Assembly: GCA_029747015.1 (NCBI GenBank)
Contig: JAKOGI010000123.1
Span: 1,072,001-1,136,000, forward strand
Origin: Carnegiea gigantea
Lineage: Eukaryota > Streptophyta > Magnoliopsida > Caryophyllales > Cactaceae
Direction: 5' to 3'
DNA: 64,000 nt
How positions within the stretch are numbered: position 1 is the first letter of the stretch; each line of letters begins with the position of its first letter. Below, piece after piece: positions 24,747 to 43,194 of this stretch. The notes below the pieces were generated by a model. The model was given only the letters and a program-made list of their open reading frames with translations. It was not told the DNA's origin and ran no database searches. A program made the translations under genes and the position numbers.

Positions 24747-24921
24747 GGGCCTGTTCTTTTTATTTGAAAATACGGGTTAAAAAATGAGCAAAGTTGGTTG
24801 ACATTGGTTGAGGTTGGTATTTTTTTATTGAAGTGCGTTGAAGTTAGAATTTTTTTATTGAAGTTGATTAAAGTGAGTTAAAGTTAATAAGTTAATATTT
24901 ACCAACAAAAAGAACAGGTCA
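24747..24921. mobile_element. MITE, TAA target duplication (family M1)
   Basis: A 175-bp element with terminal inverted repeats GGGCCTGTTCTTTTT and its imperfect partner ending GAACAGGTCA, flanked by TAA on both sides (24744-24746 and 24922-24924). The interior is built of GGTTGAAGT-like units (TTGGTTGAGGTTGG, GAAGTGCGTTGAAG). The TAA duplication suggests a PIF/Harbinger (Tourist-like) MITE. Related copies lie at 54786-55039 and 57974-58178. Confidence 0.65.
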
Positions 24922-25429
24922 TAAGGGTAATTTTCAAGGAGAGCATAGAAGGTAAGACTGGAAACTAACTAGATTACCACCTCTTAGTGAGAAAGCCTTA
25001 CAACAATTGAAAGGGCTAACCTTGAAGTGGGTGGGATTTGTTCCCCCTAGTGTCCTCTATAAAAGAGATACTAATTACCTCTTTTTCAAGTGGTGTTTCT
25101 CAATAAAATTTTGCTTCTCACAGTGGTTAAAAAAACTAAACACTTGGCTTGTCATTTTTTCTCCTACTAGATTTTCTTTTAATGCTAGTGTAGTCTTCAA
25201 TGTAATGTCATACTTATTTGACCTTACCTTAATTGACCACTTTTGATTACAAGATAATTGTACTATTGTAAATTATAAGTATTATTTGCTTCAAATTATT
25301 GTATTGCAAAGGCACTCGTATGTGTGCGTGCATGTACAACATGACATAAGTTTCAACAGAACTGGGTTCAGTATCCAGGAGTCCACAAGATAGTAGCAAA
25401 AAACTGAAAAGAGTCCTTCGTTGGTACTG
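24922..25429. other. Intergenic, no gene seen
   Basis: AT-rich sequence without coding signal. A short open frame at 25007-25246 lacks any recognisable motif. Confidence 0.4.
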
Positions 25430-27722
25430 CCATGTTCAAAGTAGCTAGTAAATTGAAAAGAATCAAAATAGCATTGCGCAAATGGAATAAATCCACTTTC
25501 ATAATTCGGAAGGAAAAATGACTTCTAACTCGGAAAAACTTCAATATATCGAGGAATGCCTCATGAAGGAACCTGAAAGTTATAGATTAAATCAATGGCA
25601 CGAAAGAATGATAAGACAACGGGAAAGATTGCTTCTTTTCCACCAACGTTACTGGGGTAAATACTATAGAAGGCATTGGCTAATAGAAGGAGATAGAATT
25701 CCAGATTCTTCCATCAAAGTGCAAAAAACCGCAAAAAGAAGAATTCCATAGTAAGAATCCTAGATTCGTCAGGAACATGGATCGATGGACAAACCGCAAT
25801 CTAAGACAAATTTGTCGAAGAATTCAAACATAGATTCACGACTCATCAACATCATATTGGGATCAATATTGAGTCCCTCAGAAAAATTACGAACAAACAA
25901 GGCAATGCCTTAACTCAACCCTTTTTAGATGAGGAAGTTAAAAATGCAGTGTTCAAAATGGATTCCTCTAAAGCACCAGGACCGGATGGTTTTGAAGCAT
26001 GCTTTTTCTAGAAGTATTGGGATTTAATAGGTCACAACATTTGCAGTATAGTCAAAGAATTTTTCCAGCATGGAAAAATCTTAAGGGATGCCATTAATTG
26101 CCTGGGATAAAGTCTATACCAAAATTCCAAGGAGGATTGAGACTTCGACAAGCAGGCCCAACTAATATTGCATTCCCATGCAAACTAATATGGAAGTTGT
26201 TCAATGAACTTACTAACCTATGGGTACAGCTTATGCGTCAGAAATATTGCCATTCCACAAACTTTTTTGATAGAACAACAAAGTGCACTGACTCTTGGGT
26301 GTGGAAAACTCTGACAAAGAGTCTTCCTATCTTCCGTAAAGGAATAAGATGGAAAATTGGTGAGAGAACTGATATCAAATTCTGGACTGATAATTGGTGT
26401 CATGATAAGGATCTCATTCAACTTACGAATATTGACCCATCTACAATCAATTTGGACACTAGGGTCAGTGAGTTTATTTTACCTAGTAGATGTTGGGATA
26501 TCCCTAAGCTTAAACAACGGTTGACATTTCAGATTGTCGACATCATTTCCAACATTCCCTTACCTATTCATCATTTTAAAGATGAATGGTGTTGGGGTCT
26601 TACTGGAAATGATATGTTTTCCACCAAATTAGCAAAATGGATGTGCCATGATTTAGACAGAACTTCAAATTGGGAAGGGAAGTGGATATGAAAAATCAAT
26701 CTTTCTCCCAAAATAGAGATTTTCCTATGGCAAATCTACCATAATAGTTTACCCATTAGAGGTACACTTCTTAGAAGGGGAATGCACATTGATGCAACAT
26801 GTCCCTTATGTCAAGGAGACATTGAGAGCTTTGACCACCTTTTTGTTCAATGCCCATGTCCTTAAAACATATGGGCATTAGCACACCCTCATCAATGGAT
26901 CACAAGAACCACATTTCCTGCGGATATGGATGGGCGATGCATTCTATCCTTTCTTCATTCTTCTCTCAGCACCACTGTGCTCCACAAAGCCTCCTACCTA
27001 CTATGGAGCATATGGAAGGAACAAAATGCCATTGTTTTCAAACAAAAACTCTTCAATCTAGTCCAAGCTATCCTCAGAGCTAAAAGAGCAAGCGCTGAGT
27101 AGAGATCAAGAAACCATCTCTCACACCTAGCTTATACTTCCCCTCTCCTGCACCAACCGCGCGCTATCGATCAACTTGTCATGTGAAGAAAACCGCGAGA
27201 AGGGTTTGTTAAGCTTAATTTCAATGGGTCACTCATCAATCAGAACGCAGCTGGCGGCTATGTTATTCGGGATTGGAAAAGTCAACTACTTGATGCAGGA
27301 GCATGCAACTTTGGAGCAAAAACTATACTAGCAACTGAAACCCTGGCATTGAGATGGGGAATCCAAGCAGCGATTAAGAGAGGATACAAGTTTATTGAAA
27401 TCGAAGGGGACAACAAACTCGTTATAGACGCGGTGAGGGGACACATCCAACCTTCATGGCAAATTGACCATCTAGTCAAAAACAACAAGCTTTTTATGGA
27501 TACAACCATAAGATGCTCCACACAACATATTTACAGAGAAGCCAATAGTGCGGCTAATTGGATGGCTCGCATGGGCCACACCTCTTCCCAACCGATTATT
27601 CGGGGTTCCATTTTTTCTCCTCCTTTGGTTCTATTCTGCTTGATGATAACTAGGGTAGAACTCTTGTAAGAAGAACTACTTAAGTTCTATTATTTACCCT
27701 TTTCCCCAAAAAAAAAAAAAAA
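25430..27722 (+). mobile_element. LINE remnant 2 (L1-type, RT core deleted, with RNase H)
   Basis: Reading rightward: a pre-RT stretch (ASKLKRIKIALRKWNKS; YWGKYYRRHWLIEGDR), an RT block (MDSSKAPGPDGFEACFF near 25958-26010), and FFQHGKILRDAIN. Then near 26095 the reading jumps to the post-RT region (IPKFQGGLRLRQAG), so most of the RT palm is missing. The zf-RVT region 26098-26880 includes CPLCQGDIESFDHLFVQCP. An RNase H-like domain occupies about 27205-27600 (FIEIEGDNKLVIDAVRG, HIYREANSAANWMARMG), and an A-run at 27708-27722 forms the tail. Several stops are present. It is a different, longer copy of the same kind of LINE as 20900-22550. Confidence 0.8.
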
Positions 27723-27842
27723 TTGACATAGTTGACCCTAGATCCAATAACTTTGCTTATCAACTACTACTTACCCCCCCCCCCCCAAAAAATGACATAG
27801 TTGACCCTAAATCCAATAACTTTGCTTATCAACTACTACTGA
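27704..27842. repeat. Two-copy tandem repeat at the LINE 3' end
   Basis: The unit TTGACATAGTTGACCCTA..ATCCAATAACTTTGC..CAACTACTACT occurs at about 27723-27772 and again at about 27793-27841. Each copy is preceded by a C-run then an A-run (CCCC+A at 27704-27722; 13 C and 6 A at 27774-27792). The two copies differ at very few positions. Confidence 0.75.
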
Positions 27843-28294
27843 ACGTTAAAAGAAGTATTGAAAAGTCGAAGTTCAAATATTAGGTCATGTTTGAAGCACA
27901 AGGGAAAAATGATTTAAGGATAATACTAGAAGGTTTTTATTCTCCATAAATGCAATAAATTAAACATTTTCTCTTTAAATTCTCTTGATCTACGCTACTC
28001 TCTTAAGAATGATAACACAAAATCAATAACTGCTTCTCTACTATTTTGAGGTTGATGAAGTAGAGAAAAACATGGAAATAATTTGATCTTCAATTAATGA
28101 CCCCTGCGCCTCTTTTTCAATTATCTTTCTCAGCTTCTTACAATTAATTTCCTTGCTCAAAGGTTAAAAATAAAAAAATAAAAAATCCACGTTTTTTCCT
28201 TCTCCTAGTTTATTAATTAAGATAGGAAAACCATTTTTGTCCCCAGCACTCTTTCCTTCTTTATCATACCCAAGAGCCTGTTAAGGATCTTTAG

Positions 28295-28490
28295 TAATGT
28301 CGAAGTACACCTGCCGGCCTCTCCTCCTAGGTTCGAGCTTGGGGGGCAGCAAATTTTCAAGCTTGTGCTTGAACATTTGTGTGGGTAGCTTGTGTGGTCC
28401 TGAGCTGCTGCTTGGGATTTGACATCCCCTCCCCGACCCGCTACAGCCCACTACCTACCCTTAGATAGGGTCTTATGGGTTGAATTTTTT
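28295..28490 (+). repeat. SINE-like unit with box B
   Basis: The segment contains GGTTCGAGCTT (28330-28340), resembling the RNA polymerase III box B of tRNA-derived SINEs. It is followed by TGTGTGGTCCTGAGCTGCTG, CCCGACCCGCTACAGCCC and ATAGGGTCTTATGGGTTG, then a T-rich end. It is GC-rich relative to its surroundings. I see no clear box A, so this could be the 3' part of a SINE or an unrelated repeat. Confidence 0.45.
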
Positions 28491-28550
28491 TTATATATGC
28501 ATATTTATAAATGGTCTGAATTTCGGATTGTTCAACTATTACTTATGTAA

Positions 28551-28956
28551 GGCCCGCTTACCCTGAGATAGTATTTAGTGTTTTGACCTGATCAATACAC
28601 TAAGTAGTTAATTTTCAGTGTTCAGTAAATTAGTATTTTGACTAGCATTTAAAATAGCGTTCAACGTTTTAAACAGCATTTTTGAAAAGCTAATAAGTAT
28701 TAACGTTTGACATTTAAAAATAGCTTTTCATATTTTTTAGTCAAAAAATATCCTTTAAAAATTTTATTTTTGAAAATTATCTATATCATTTTATGTCAAT
28801 TTACATTAACTAGCTAGCATAACAGCTAAATTTACCGAACACATTAGTTTCAACCGCTCATCTAAACAGCTATCCACTAATAGCTAAATTAGAAATACTA
28901 TCCCCTATCTAAATCGCTATCTGCTACTTAAACATCTAATTTTGTCGAACAAGGCC
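28551..28956 (-). mobile_element. MITE (family M2), inverted partner 1
   Basis: A 406-bp element flanked by TAA (28548-28550 and 28957-28959). Its right end read on the minus strand is GGCCTTGTTCGACAAAATTA and its left end is GGCCCGCTTACC. The interior read on the minus strand (AATTTAGCTGTTATGCTAGC; TTTTTTGACTAAAAAATATG) matches the element at 29317-29632 in the opposite orientation. Confidence 0.6.
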
Positions 28957-29316
28957 TAAATATGGATTTTCGAACTGGCCCCTTTGATAATGATTTCAAT
29001 TTTTCTTTTCACATACTTTATTTCCAAGAAATTTGAGTTGAAATGATCCATAGTATATGATAATATGTAAAATGGTCTAAATTGTGATTTTTTCACAAGT
29101 GTTACACCAAATTTTCAAAAACTTGTACCCATTCCAATGTAACTTGGTCACCATTTATTGATACACGTTGACGTTATTTAGTTATGTAACATATTATTTT
29201 AAATATAGTTTCCCTATTTGAGAAATTATTTTTGATATTTAATTTCATTCTCAGGTGTGTAGATATTTAAGTTCAATCATACATAAAAAAATAATACGTC
29301 AACGAGGATATTGGTA

Positions 29317-29399
29317 GGCCTTGTTCGGTAAAATTAGTGGTTCAGACAGTGGATAATTGTTTGGAGAGCAAATAGTTGTTTAAGTAATGGATAACTGTA

Positions 29400-29443
<44 letters not shown>

Positions 29444-29632
29444 CGGTTGAAGAAAATGAGTTTGATAAATTTAGTTGTTGGTTAGCTTATTGATGTAAAC
29501 TTATATAAAAGGATATACAGGAATTAGTAAAGGGCACTTTTTGACTAAAAAGTTTATTTTTGAAAGCTAAAAGCTAATTTTAGTAGCTTTTCCAAAACAT
29601 TGCTAATCTAAACAATGTTGCCAAACATGACC
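29317..29632 (+). mobile_element. MITE (family M2), inverted partner 2
   Basis: It starts GGCCTTGTTCGGTAAAATTA and ends CCAAACATGACC. The interior AATTTAGTTGTTGGTTAGCT and CACTTTTTGACTAAAAAGTT aligns with the minus strand of 28551-28956. An AT microsatellite (29406-29441) lies inside. Target duplication is unclear on this copy. Confidence 0.55.
29406..29441. repeat. AT microsatellite
   Basis: Uninterrupted TA dinucleotides within the second M2 MITE. Confidence 0.9.
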
Positions 29633-29964
29633 AAATAGAAGGAGCGCATTAGTCTTTGGTATGATTAAAGGATTCTAATAGAATCAAAGGAATTAAATAA
29701 TAAATATGACCGACTTACAGCACCTGGAAAATATGGCAAATAAAAGAAGATTTTTGAATGTTAACATCAACGTCTCTGACGGTACGTAGGACTTTTCCTT
29801 TAGTACCCATTCTGCATCAACGCAACTAGTAATCACCAGTGGCACTTGGAATTATATTGGAACCTAAAATAACTATTTTTTTTATTTATTGTTAATTGGT
29901 TTAAAGAGTGAAGGGAAAAACAATACAGTTTAAATTCATAAAATACTCAACCATAACAACAGCA

Positions 29965-30035
29965 ACAACTTTCAGTATGAGTCCCGTTTTTACGGAGTCT
30001 GGAGAGATCCAAGTTTAGACAGCCTTGTCCACACG
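29965..30035. repeat. SINE-like fragment
   Basis: AGTATGAGTCCCGTTTTTAC, then GGAGTCTGGAGAGATCCAAG and TTAGACAGCCTT resemble a widespread plant short interspersed repeat. Similar fragments occur near 55605-55670 and 56494-56585 in this window. Confidence 0.45.
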
Positions 30036-30169
30036 CACTAACGAGAACAGGTCCTCCTCAAAGAGATTTATCACCTTGCAAAATTAAAATGACATGCTAA
30101 TAGCAACATCTTCCTAGTGCTTCCAACGAGGAAGCCACCTATGTACATGCTGAAGAGATCAAGAGAGTC

Positions 30170-30457
30170 CTACTCTTTTTGCTCTTTTTGCTGCTCCTGG
30201 GGCCATAGCTTTAGTCCCTGTATGATTTTACCTTCATCTCCTACCACCTTTAAGCCAGCTAGCTTGTCCACCTCCCGAGCCTCCACTGCTAATCGATTAC
30301 ACTCTTCAAAGAGTGTTCCTCTATTGCTTGGTTGTTCTGATTTTTGGCCTTCGACGTTCGGCTCTCCTCCGCTTTTGGTGATTGTACCTTTGTTGTTGCT
30401 TTTACCATCACATAGGGATTTATCGGAGCTAATCTCATGGATTGAGTCGTGTCGGCT
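30170..30457 (-). other. Unassigned open reading segment, possible gene fragment
   Basis: The minus strand is open for 95 codons between a stop at 30458-30460 and one at 30170-30172, without an ATG near its start. The translation looks protein-like: charged, containing TLFEECNRLAVEAREVDKLA and GLKVVGDEGKIIQGLKLW. I do not recognise the family. A plus-strand frame (30117-30461) overlaps but is S/L/P-rich and looks like the shadow. It may be a pseudogene exon or a captured host-gene fragment, since it lies in repeat-rich DNA. Function unknown. Confidence 0.3.
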
Positions 30458-30585
30458 CTAATGTTCATATGGTAATGTCCGGTTACTTTCAATCACTGCA
30501 AAGGTTTATTTCACAATTTATATTGATGTCTTATTGGTATCTCCTTTTCCACACTCTTATGGTTTTCTTGTAGAAGAAACATTAA

Positions 30586-30967
30586 GGCTCTGTTTGGACC
30601 TTGAAAAATTTGGTTAAAAGAAAGTAATTTGGAAAAGTTACTTTTTTTTATTGTATTTGGTTTAAAGAAAATCGCAAAGAAAAAACTATGGAGGAAACTT
30701 CGGTGGAAAAATTGTTAGAACCAAGTGATAAAATTTTCCTCATAAAATTGTGAGGAAAATTCCCAACCTCCTCCAACCCCACATTCTTAAATGACATCAA
30801 CATGATTCAAATAGTTCATCAACGTTCAAATTTTTCATCTAAATTCTTATATTTTTTCCTTAGTCCAAATAAGAGAAAAAACTCATTTTCTCCCTACTTT
30901 TTTTTCCTTCACATTTTTTTCCTTCAACTTTTCTTTCCACCAAATTTTTTAAGAACCAAACTGAGCC
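30586..30967. mobile_element. MITE with GGCTCTGTTTGG ends (family M3)
   Basis: A 382-bp element flanked by TAA on both sides (30583-30585 and 30968-30970). It has terminal inverted repeats GGCTCTGTTTGG and CCAAACTGAGCC (one mismatch) and an AT-rich interior with no coding capacity. The TAA duplication fits a Tourist/PIF-Harbinger MITE. Confidence 0.75.
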
Positions 30968-30970
30968 TAA

Positions 30971-32600
30971 AGGTCCATATAAGAAAAATATTTTCTACTT
31001 TTTAGGTCTCTCGAATCAAAAATAAGCCTCTGCTATTACAGGATAAAATTTGCTATATCTAAATTTCCTCCAATTCTACTCAGATGAAGTTCACATTATG
31101 ATGTCATTATTTGGAGTTTATCTCTTATATAGTGTGGCATAAGCTTTTGCTCTGGTCCAAACAACCAAAAAAAAACACTAGATGTTCAAGCATGAATTAT
31201 GTTGGCATGCAAACAAATGCAAAAGGGGGCCCCAAACAAGCAAGTGGAGGGGTAGCCAGATTGATATTAGTGTGAATAGGATGTTTGATGAATTTGAACT
31301 TGATTAGGTGGGTGGCTGATGATGTAGGTGTTGTTTTTGTATGTTTGTAACGCTTTAGTAGTTAGTTTAATTGTTACACGTATTTGATTTTTAGCCTGTT
31401 GGCAATCATTAATAATAAAATTAAACAAAAAGCAAGTGGAGGGGATGCTATTCGCAGGAGCAATTTATGAAATACGGCAAGAGAGGAACTTCAGAAGGTT
31501 TCAAATTAGAATAGGAGTAATGAAGTGATCGTGAACCATATAAAATATGTTTGTTGTATTTGAGCTAGTAATCATGTATTGCTTTGAAGTAAATCGGTGC
31601 TTTGAACGATTGTGCTAGGTTGTATCCTTACATTTTTTACAAAATTAATATAATTATTTACCTTTTTTTATGAAAAAAAGTGAAAAATATCCACATAACA
31701 ACAATCATGTTAATACTTTTAATAATTGAATTTGACTTTCACTAGTATGCAAATGCACTTTGTATATCATCTAAAATTTTGACAAGTATATTGCATATAC
31801 ATCACACATATCATATTGAGTCAATCTCCTGTTTAGAATTTGAAATTTGAATCATGTAAGCATTTAAATTCTTAAGATTTGCGAGATTTATGAGCTAATC
31901 CCAATTAATTAAGGGCCTCATTTATAAAGGCACAACTACGACAAAAGAGGGTATGGTACCTTATATTAGTCAGATTTAAAATCATAGGGGGTGTTTGGTA
32001 AAAACAACTATTTGTGTAAATATAACTGTTTGGAAGGTTTTAACTGTTTGATTAAGTCAACAGTCAAAGATGATTGGTATATAGCTGTTTGTAATAGCTC
32101 TTTAACTCCAAAAAGATATTTTTGAAAAAAATTATTCCCATTAGCCTTTTGGGAATAACTTTGTATAAAAATAACGTAATCGTCAAAAAGCTTGAAAAAA
32201 TTACGCAATGTGACGTTTAAAAGTAATTTATAGATAAGGGCATAAATAAAAATTTACCACCGTCTGTTTTAAAAATAGTTAGTTTTACCAAATATTTTTT
32301 TCTAAAAATAATTAATTCAAATAGCTAATAATTAACAGTTAATAATTATTCGTCAAATAGGCCATAAATGCCTAATCATACCCTCTTAGTTCATGCTTGT
32401 TAATTAATGAAAGTAGATCTCATTGCTTTTTCCTAATTCCAAATAAAAGTGAGACAATAGGGAGACTAAAGAAAGAGCCACTCAAACTTGGATAAAGTTC
32501 TTTTTTTCACAGATTTCATGAGACGAACTTCTTTTGCATTAAAAAAGGCTTGTGATATGAATGTGGCAAACGATCATTAGTCAATTTCCCCAAATTTTGA
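30971..32600. other. Intergenic with a possible hAT-like repeat
   Basis: No gene seen. At 31988-32355 a segment begins GGGGGTGTTTGGTAAAAACA and ends CGTCAAATAGGCC, with repeated ATAGCTGTTTG and AACAGTTAATAATT motifs, like plant non-autonomous DNA transposons. The ends match only loosely, so classification is uncertain. Confidence 0.35.
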
Positions 32601-32604
32601 AATT

Positions 32605-32869
32605 TATATAAACACAATCAATCCAGAAAGGAAGGCAAAACAACATAAAAATCTGATTTAAGAAGGAGGATTGAGGACCAATTCCCAGCTCAACGCGGCG
32701 GATATTTCTCTGGGATTCTCTCTTTCCTCCACACCATCACCACCTTCTTTCCATCTTCAATCAGACCCAAATGCTTCTTCTTTCTCTCTCTATCTCCGTC
32801 CAATCCGCTCTTTAGAGAGAGAATTTTGGGAAATCGATCATGGGTTGTAAGTTTGAGATTATATTATAG
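32605..32869 (+). promoter_or_regulatory. Promoter and leader of the MAP kinase gene, with uORF
   Basis: TATATAAA at 32605-32612 is a good TATA box; transcription would begin near 32640. The leader then includes CT-rich tracts (32725-32800). An upstream ORF of nine codons plus stop (ATG 32840-32842, TAG ending 32869) precedes the main start at 32910 by 40 nt. The start site itself is inferred. Confidence 0.5.
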
Positions 32870-32909
32870 CAAATAAAAAAGTGGGTAGTGTGGAAAGTTT
32901 ATTCGTTAT

Positions 32910-40149
<7,240 letters not shown>

Positions 40150-43100
40150 TTGTCGAAGTTGGTCAGAGGATGCTAGGGGTTTAGATTGTTCCATTTCAAA
40201 TTTTCAGGTTTCTCACCATCCTGAATTACTGACTGAAATCTTTCTTCAAAGAGATGTTTGATGATATTGTTTTGTTCTTTCTTTTTTTGTTTTTTGGGAG
40301 CCCTTTTTCCTCCCATCTAGGTAGAAATTAACAGCTAGGAAGCACTGTACTGCGGTTGTCTGCACAATTTGTTGTAATATTATGGTATTATCGTACACCA
40401 AAACAGAAATGCTCTCCAGTTATTTCAACCAGTGATATGGAGTAGCAGCTGTCTTTTTCAACCGTGGCTCTAGTCTTCCCCCAATGGTTCATGTATGAAT
40501 TTGAGTCTGTTGCGAGCACCACTCTACTTAGCCCGTGTTATGGGTCTCCCAGAGTTCACCTCTTTCCCTACAAGGGTGAGGTTTGTATAAATATGAAGCT
40601 ACATTACATAGGGTAGTACAACACGGTTACAAATAGGGGGGATCAAACTTAGGACCTAATGTATATTGGGTGTCAAAGTCAACTATTGACACTAGATGGG
40701 GTTGTTTCCTAGATCGCCTAATAAATTTTTAAGGGAACATCATTTAGTATAACATTATCTATTATTTTTAGCTGAGACTATAATAATGGATAAAAAAAAG
40801 ACTTTATTTTGAGACTTCTGAAAAAAATAAGGATAATTTGGAGAGAGGTATTACAAAAATTATGCCACCTAAAGGGGAGTTGCCAACGAATAATGTTTGA
40901 AATGGAGACATCTAATCACAGGATGCACAATTTTTTTAGGACTTTGAGAGGTTGGGACCATAATTTGGTTGTCTCCCACACATCCATTCATGTCCTACCA
41001 TCCCACTTGCTCTTTACGTTTCTTCCATGTGTACAAGTACGACCTTAAGCTAAGCAATCACTTTTAACCTTCTTCTACATAAATTTGATTGTATATTTCA
41101 TTGTATGAAAACTAATACAAATGTAATGCGAACTTAAGTCTTTAGTAACAATTTCTAGAAATTTCACTTATTGAATTAATAGATCTGAAAAATCAAGTTG
41201 TACATGATGAGACGAAAAAGTCATAGTAGGGGTTTTAACTGTATAAGTATTTCTCATCAAGATTCGGCATTTATTAGCATTGATTAACACTTAGTTATAT
41301 TTCTCAATCATACTTTCATCACAAAAGCAACACTAATTAACATCAATTAGCACTATCAACAATAAGTTATTTATGATAAACTAAAAAGAAAATTCTTTAA
41401 ATCCTCATAAGAGACACTTAATTTTCAATTACAAGGTCGGTCTCTGAATTATTTCCTACTTTTTGCCATATTGTTAAAGATTAGAACACTATTATTATTG
41501 GTCGTACATCAATTTTAAAGTTGTCTTATTTAGCTTGTAATAATAGGTGGTAAAATAAGTAGACATTCTCCCCCCTCCTAGTTTTCTTCAAAAATTTCCA
41601 TTTGATTTTTCATATTTTAAGATGCAAAAAGTTGAAGTATAAGATGATTCATAAATTTAAAATTACATTACAAACTCTAAGATTTGTCAAGATGGACTAA
41701 TTGAGATTCATTCATCCATCATTACCAAGATATATCGGAATTTCATGATAAAATAAATAAAATCATATCAATAATGTTAGGCAAAATTATTCCTCCGCTC
41801 CAAGGACTCGGAAATTGAAATCTGAAAGTGTGAATGAAACACACAAAATCATGTGAGGCTGCAAAAGAATATGCTAACTGGTGTCTTGTTTGGATTGAAC
41901 ACGTTACAACAGGCAGATAAGGCTTTTGATTTTTAATGCAATCTGTGAAAAAAAAAATTCCTGTTATTTTCAATAATCAAAGTACAAAATCATTAAAGCA
42001 TTCTTTTTTTCCCCTGTAAATTTGTTATAAACGGACATGGGACTGCACAATTTGTTATGTGCTCCCGAGAGCACATACTCTCATTATCTACGTGTATATA
42101 TTTTTCACGCATGTATTTGTCATATATTCATTTTTTTAATATACATTTGCTAATGTGGCTCGTGGGAATATATGCTCCTAGGAGTATGTCCGTGTTTTTT
42201 GTCCACTGTATGTGTATCAGCCAAACGCGCCTTATCTGGTTGTTCAAATAGGGCCAATATGAACATATCACATGAGTAGATTGTCCCAACTCATGCTTGG
42301 CCCCAACGCAAGTTCCTGTAGGACCATATGCCTACCCTCTCCCAAAGGTTAAGGAGTAGTGTTGGAAGTGGATGGTTCGGTTTGAGTTAATTCTAATTGA
42401 TTCGTGCTCGATTTAGTGATGAGTTAATTCTGATTGATTCATGCTTGATTTAGTGAATGTTTACATCAAGGTTGGTTTAGATAGGTATTTTCGACTTTGA
42501 ATAATTTGAATATAATGTCGATTGATACAATGAGATTACCACAAAAATTAATCGACACTTTCAGAACTACAAGTTTAGAACTTCAAACCGACTCGATAAG
42601 AATTAAGTTAGTTTTGAATTTTGGGTTTAGTTCAGGTCATTAGTAAAATATTACATTTGAAATGCTAATCACATCAATCGGTTAAATAACAGACTACTAA
42701 AATCAACACGTCTATTTTATAATAATACCTTCAGTTTTTGGCTTTTGTGGAAAAAAATAAAGATAGTCCTTCTCTACCTTTTCTCCACTCTACCCATCCC
42801 TGTCATGGCCCACTAATAATGCAATGCCCTTGTGCCCTTGTTTTTACTCTAGGTTATTGGGTATTTTACCATTGCATTTGCTGTAACATCTACTTAGGAT
42901 AACCAAGATGGGTTCATGGAGAGCCACAATTCTCCAATGGTGCAACCAACTGGGTCCAACCCCTTCCCCATCTGGGCTAGACCCTTCTCTGACCCTCATC
43001 AGTATATGAGACCCAATTTATAAAAGAATATTAATAATGATATAATGCTATATAATATATATCAATCAGGGCACACTTCCTGACTACACAAAAATTACAT

Positions 43101-43194
43101 ATCACTAATCATTACCATAAGTGGAACCCAGCTGAACAACCACCACCAAGCAAGAACAAACCCCACACCCCAAAAAAAGAAGAGAAAGAGAGAC
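40150..43194. other. MAPK 3' UTR and intergenic region
   Basis: The first few hundred bases are probably the MAP kinase 3' UTR. The rest is AT-rich and has no gene I can support. One copy of the palindrome-ended repeat lies at 42057-42191. The region separates the convergent 3' ends of the MAPK (+) and SPARK-protein (-) genes. Confidence 0.5.
42057..42191 (+). repeat. Palindrome-ended dispersed repeat, copy A
   Basis: It starts with the hairpin GTGCTCCCGAGAGCAC (42060-42075), continues ACGTGTATATATTTTTCACG, ATTTGTCATATATTCA, AATATACATTTGCTAATGTG, and ends with the palindrome CTCCTAGGAG (42175-42184). The reverse complement of 60165-60295 matches along the whole length. Confidence 0.7.
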
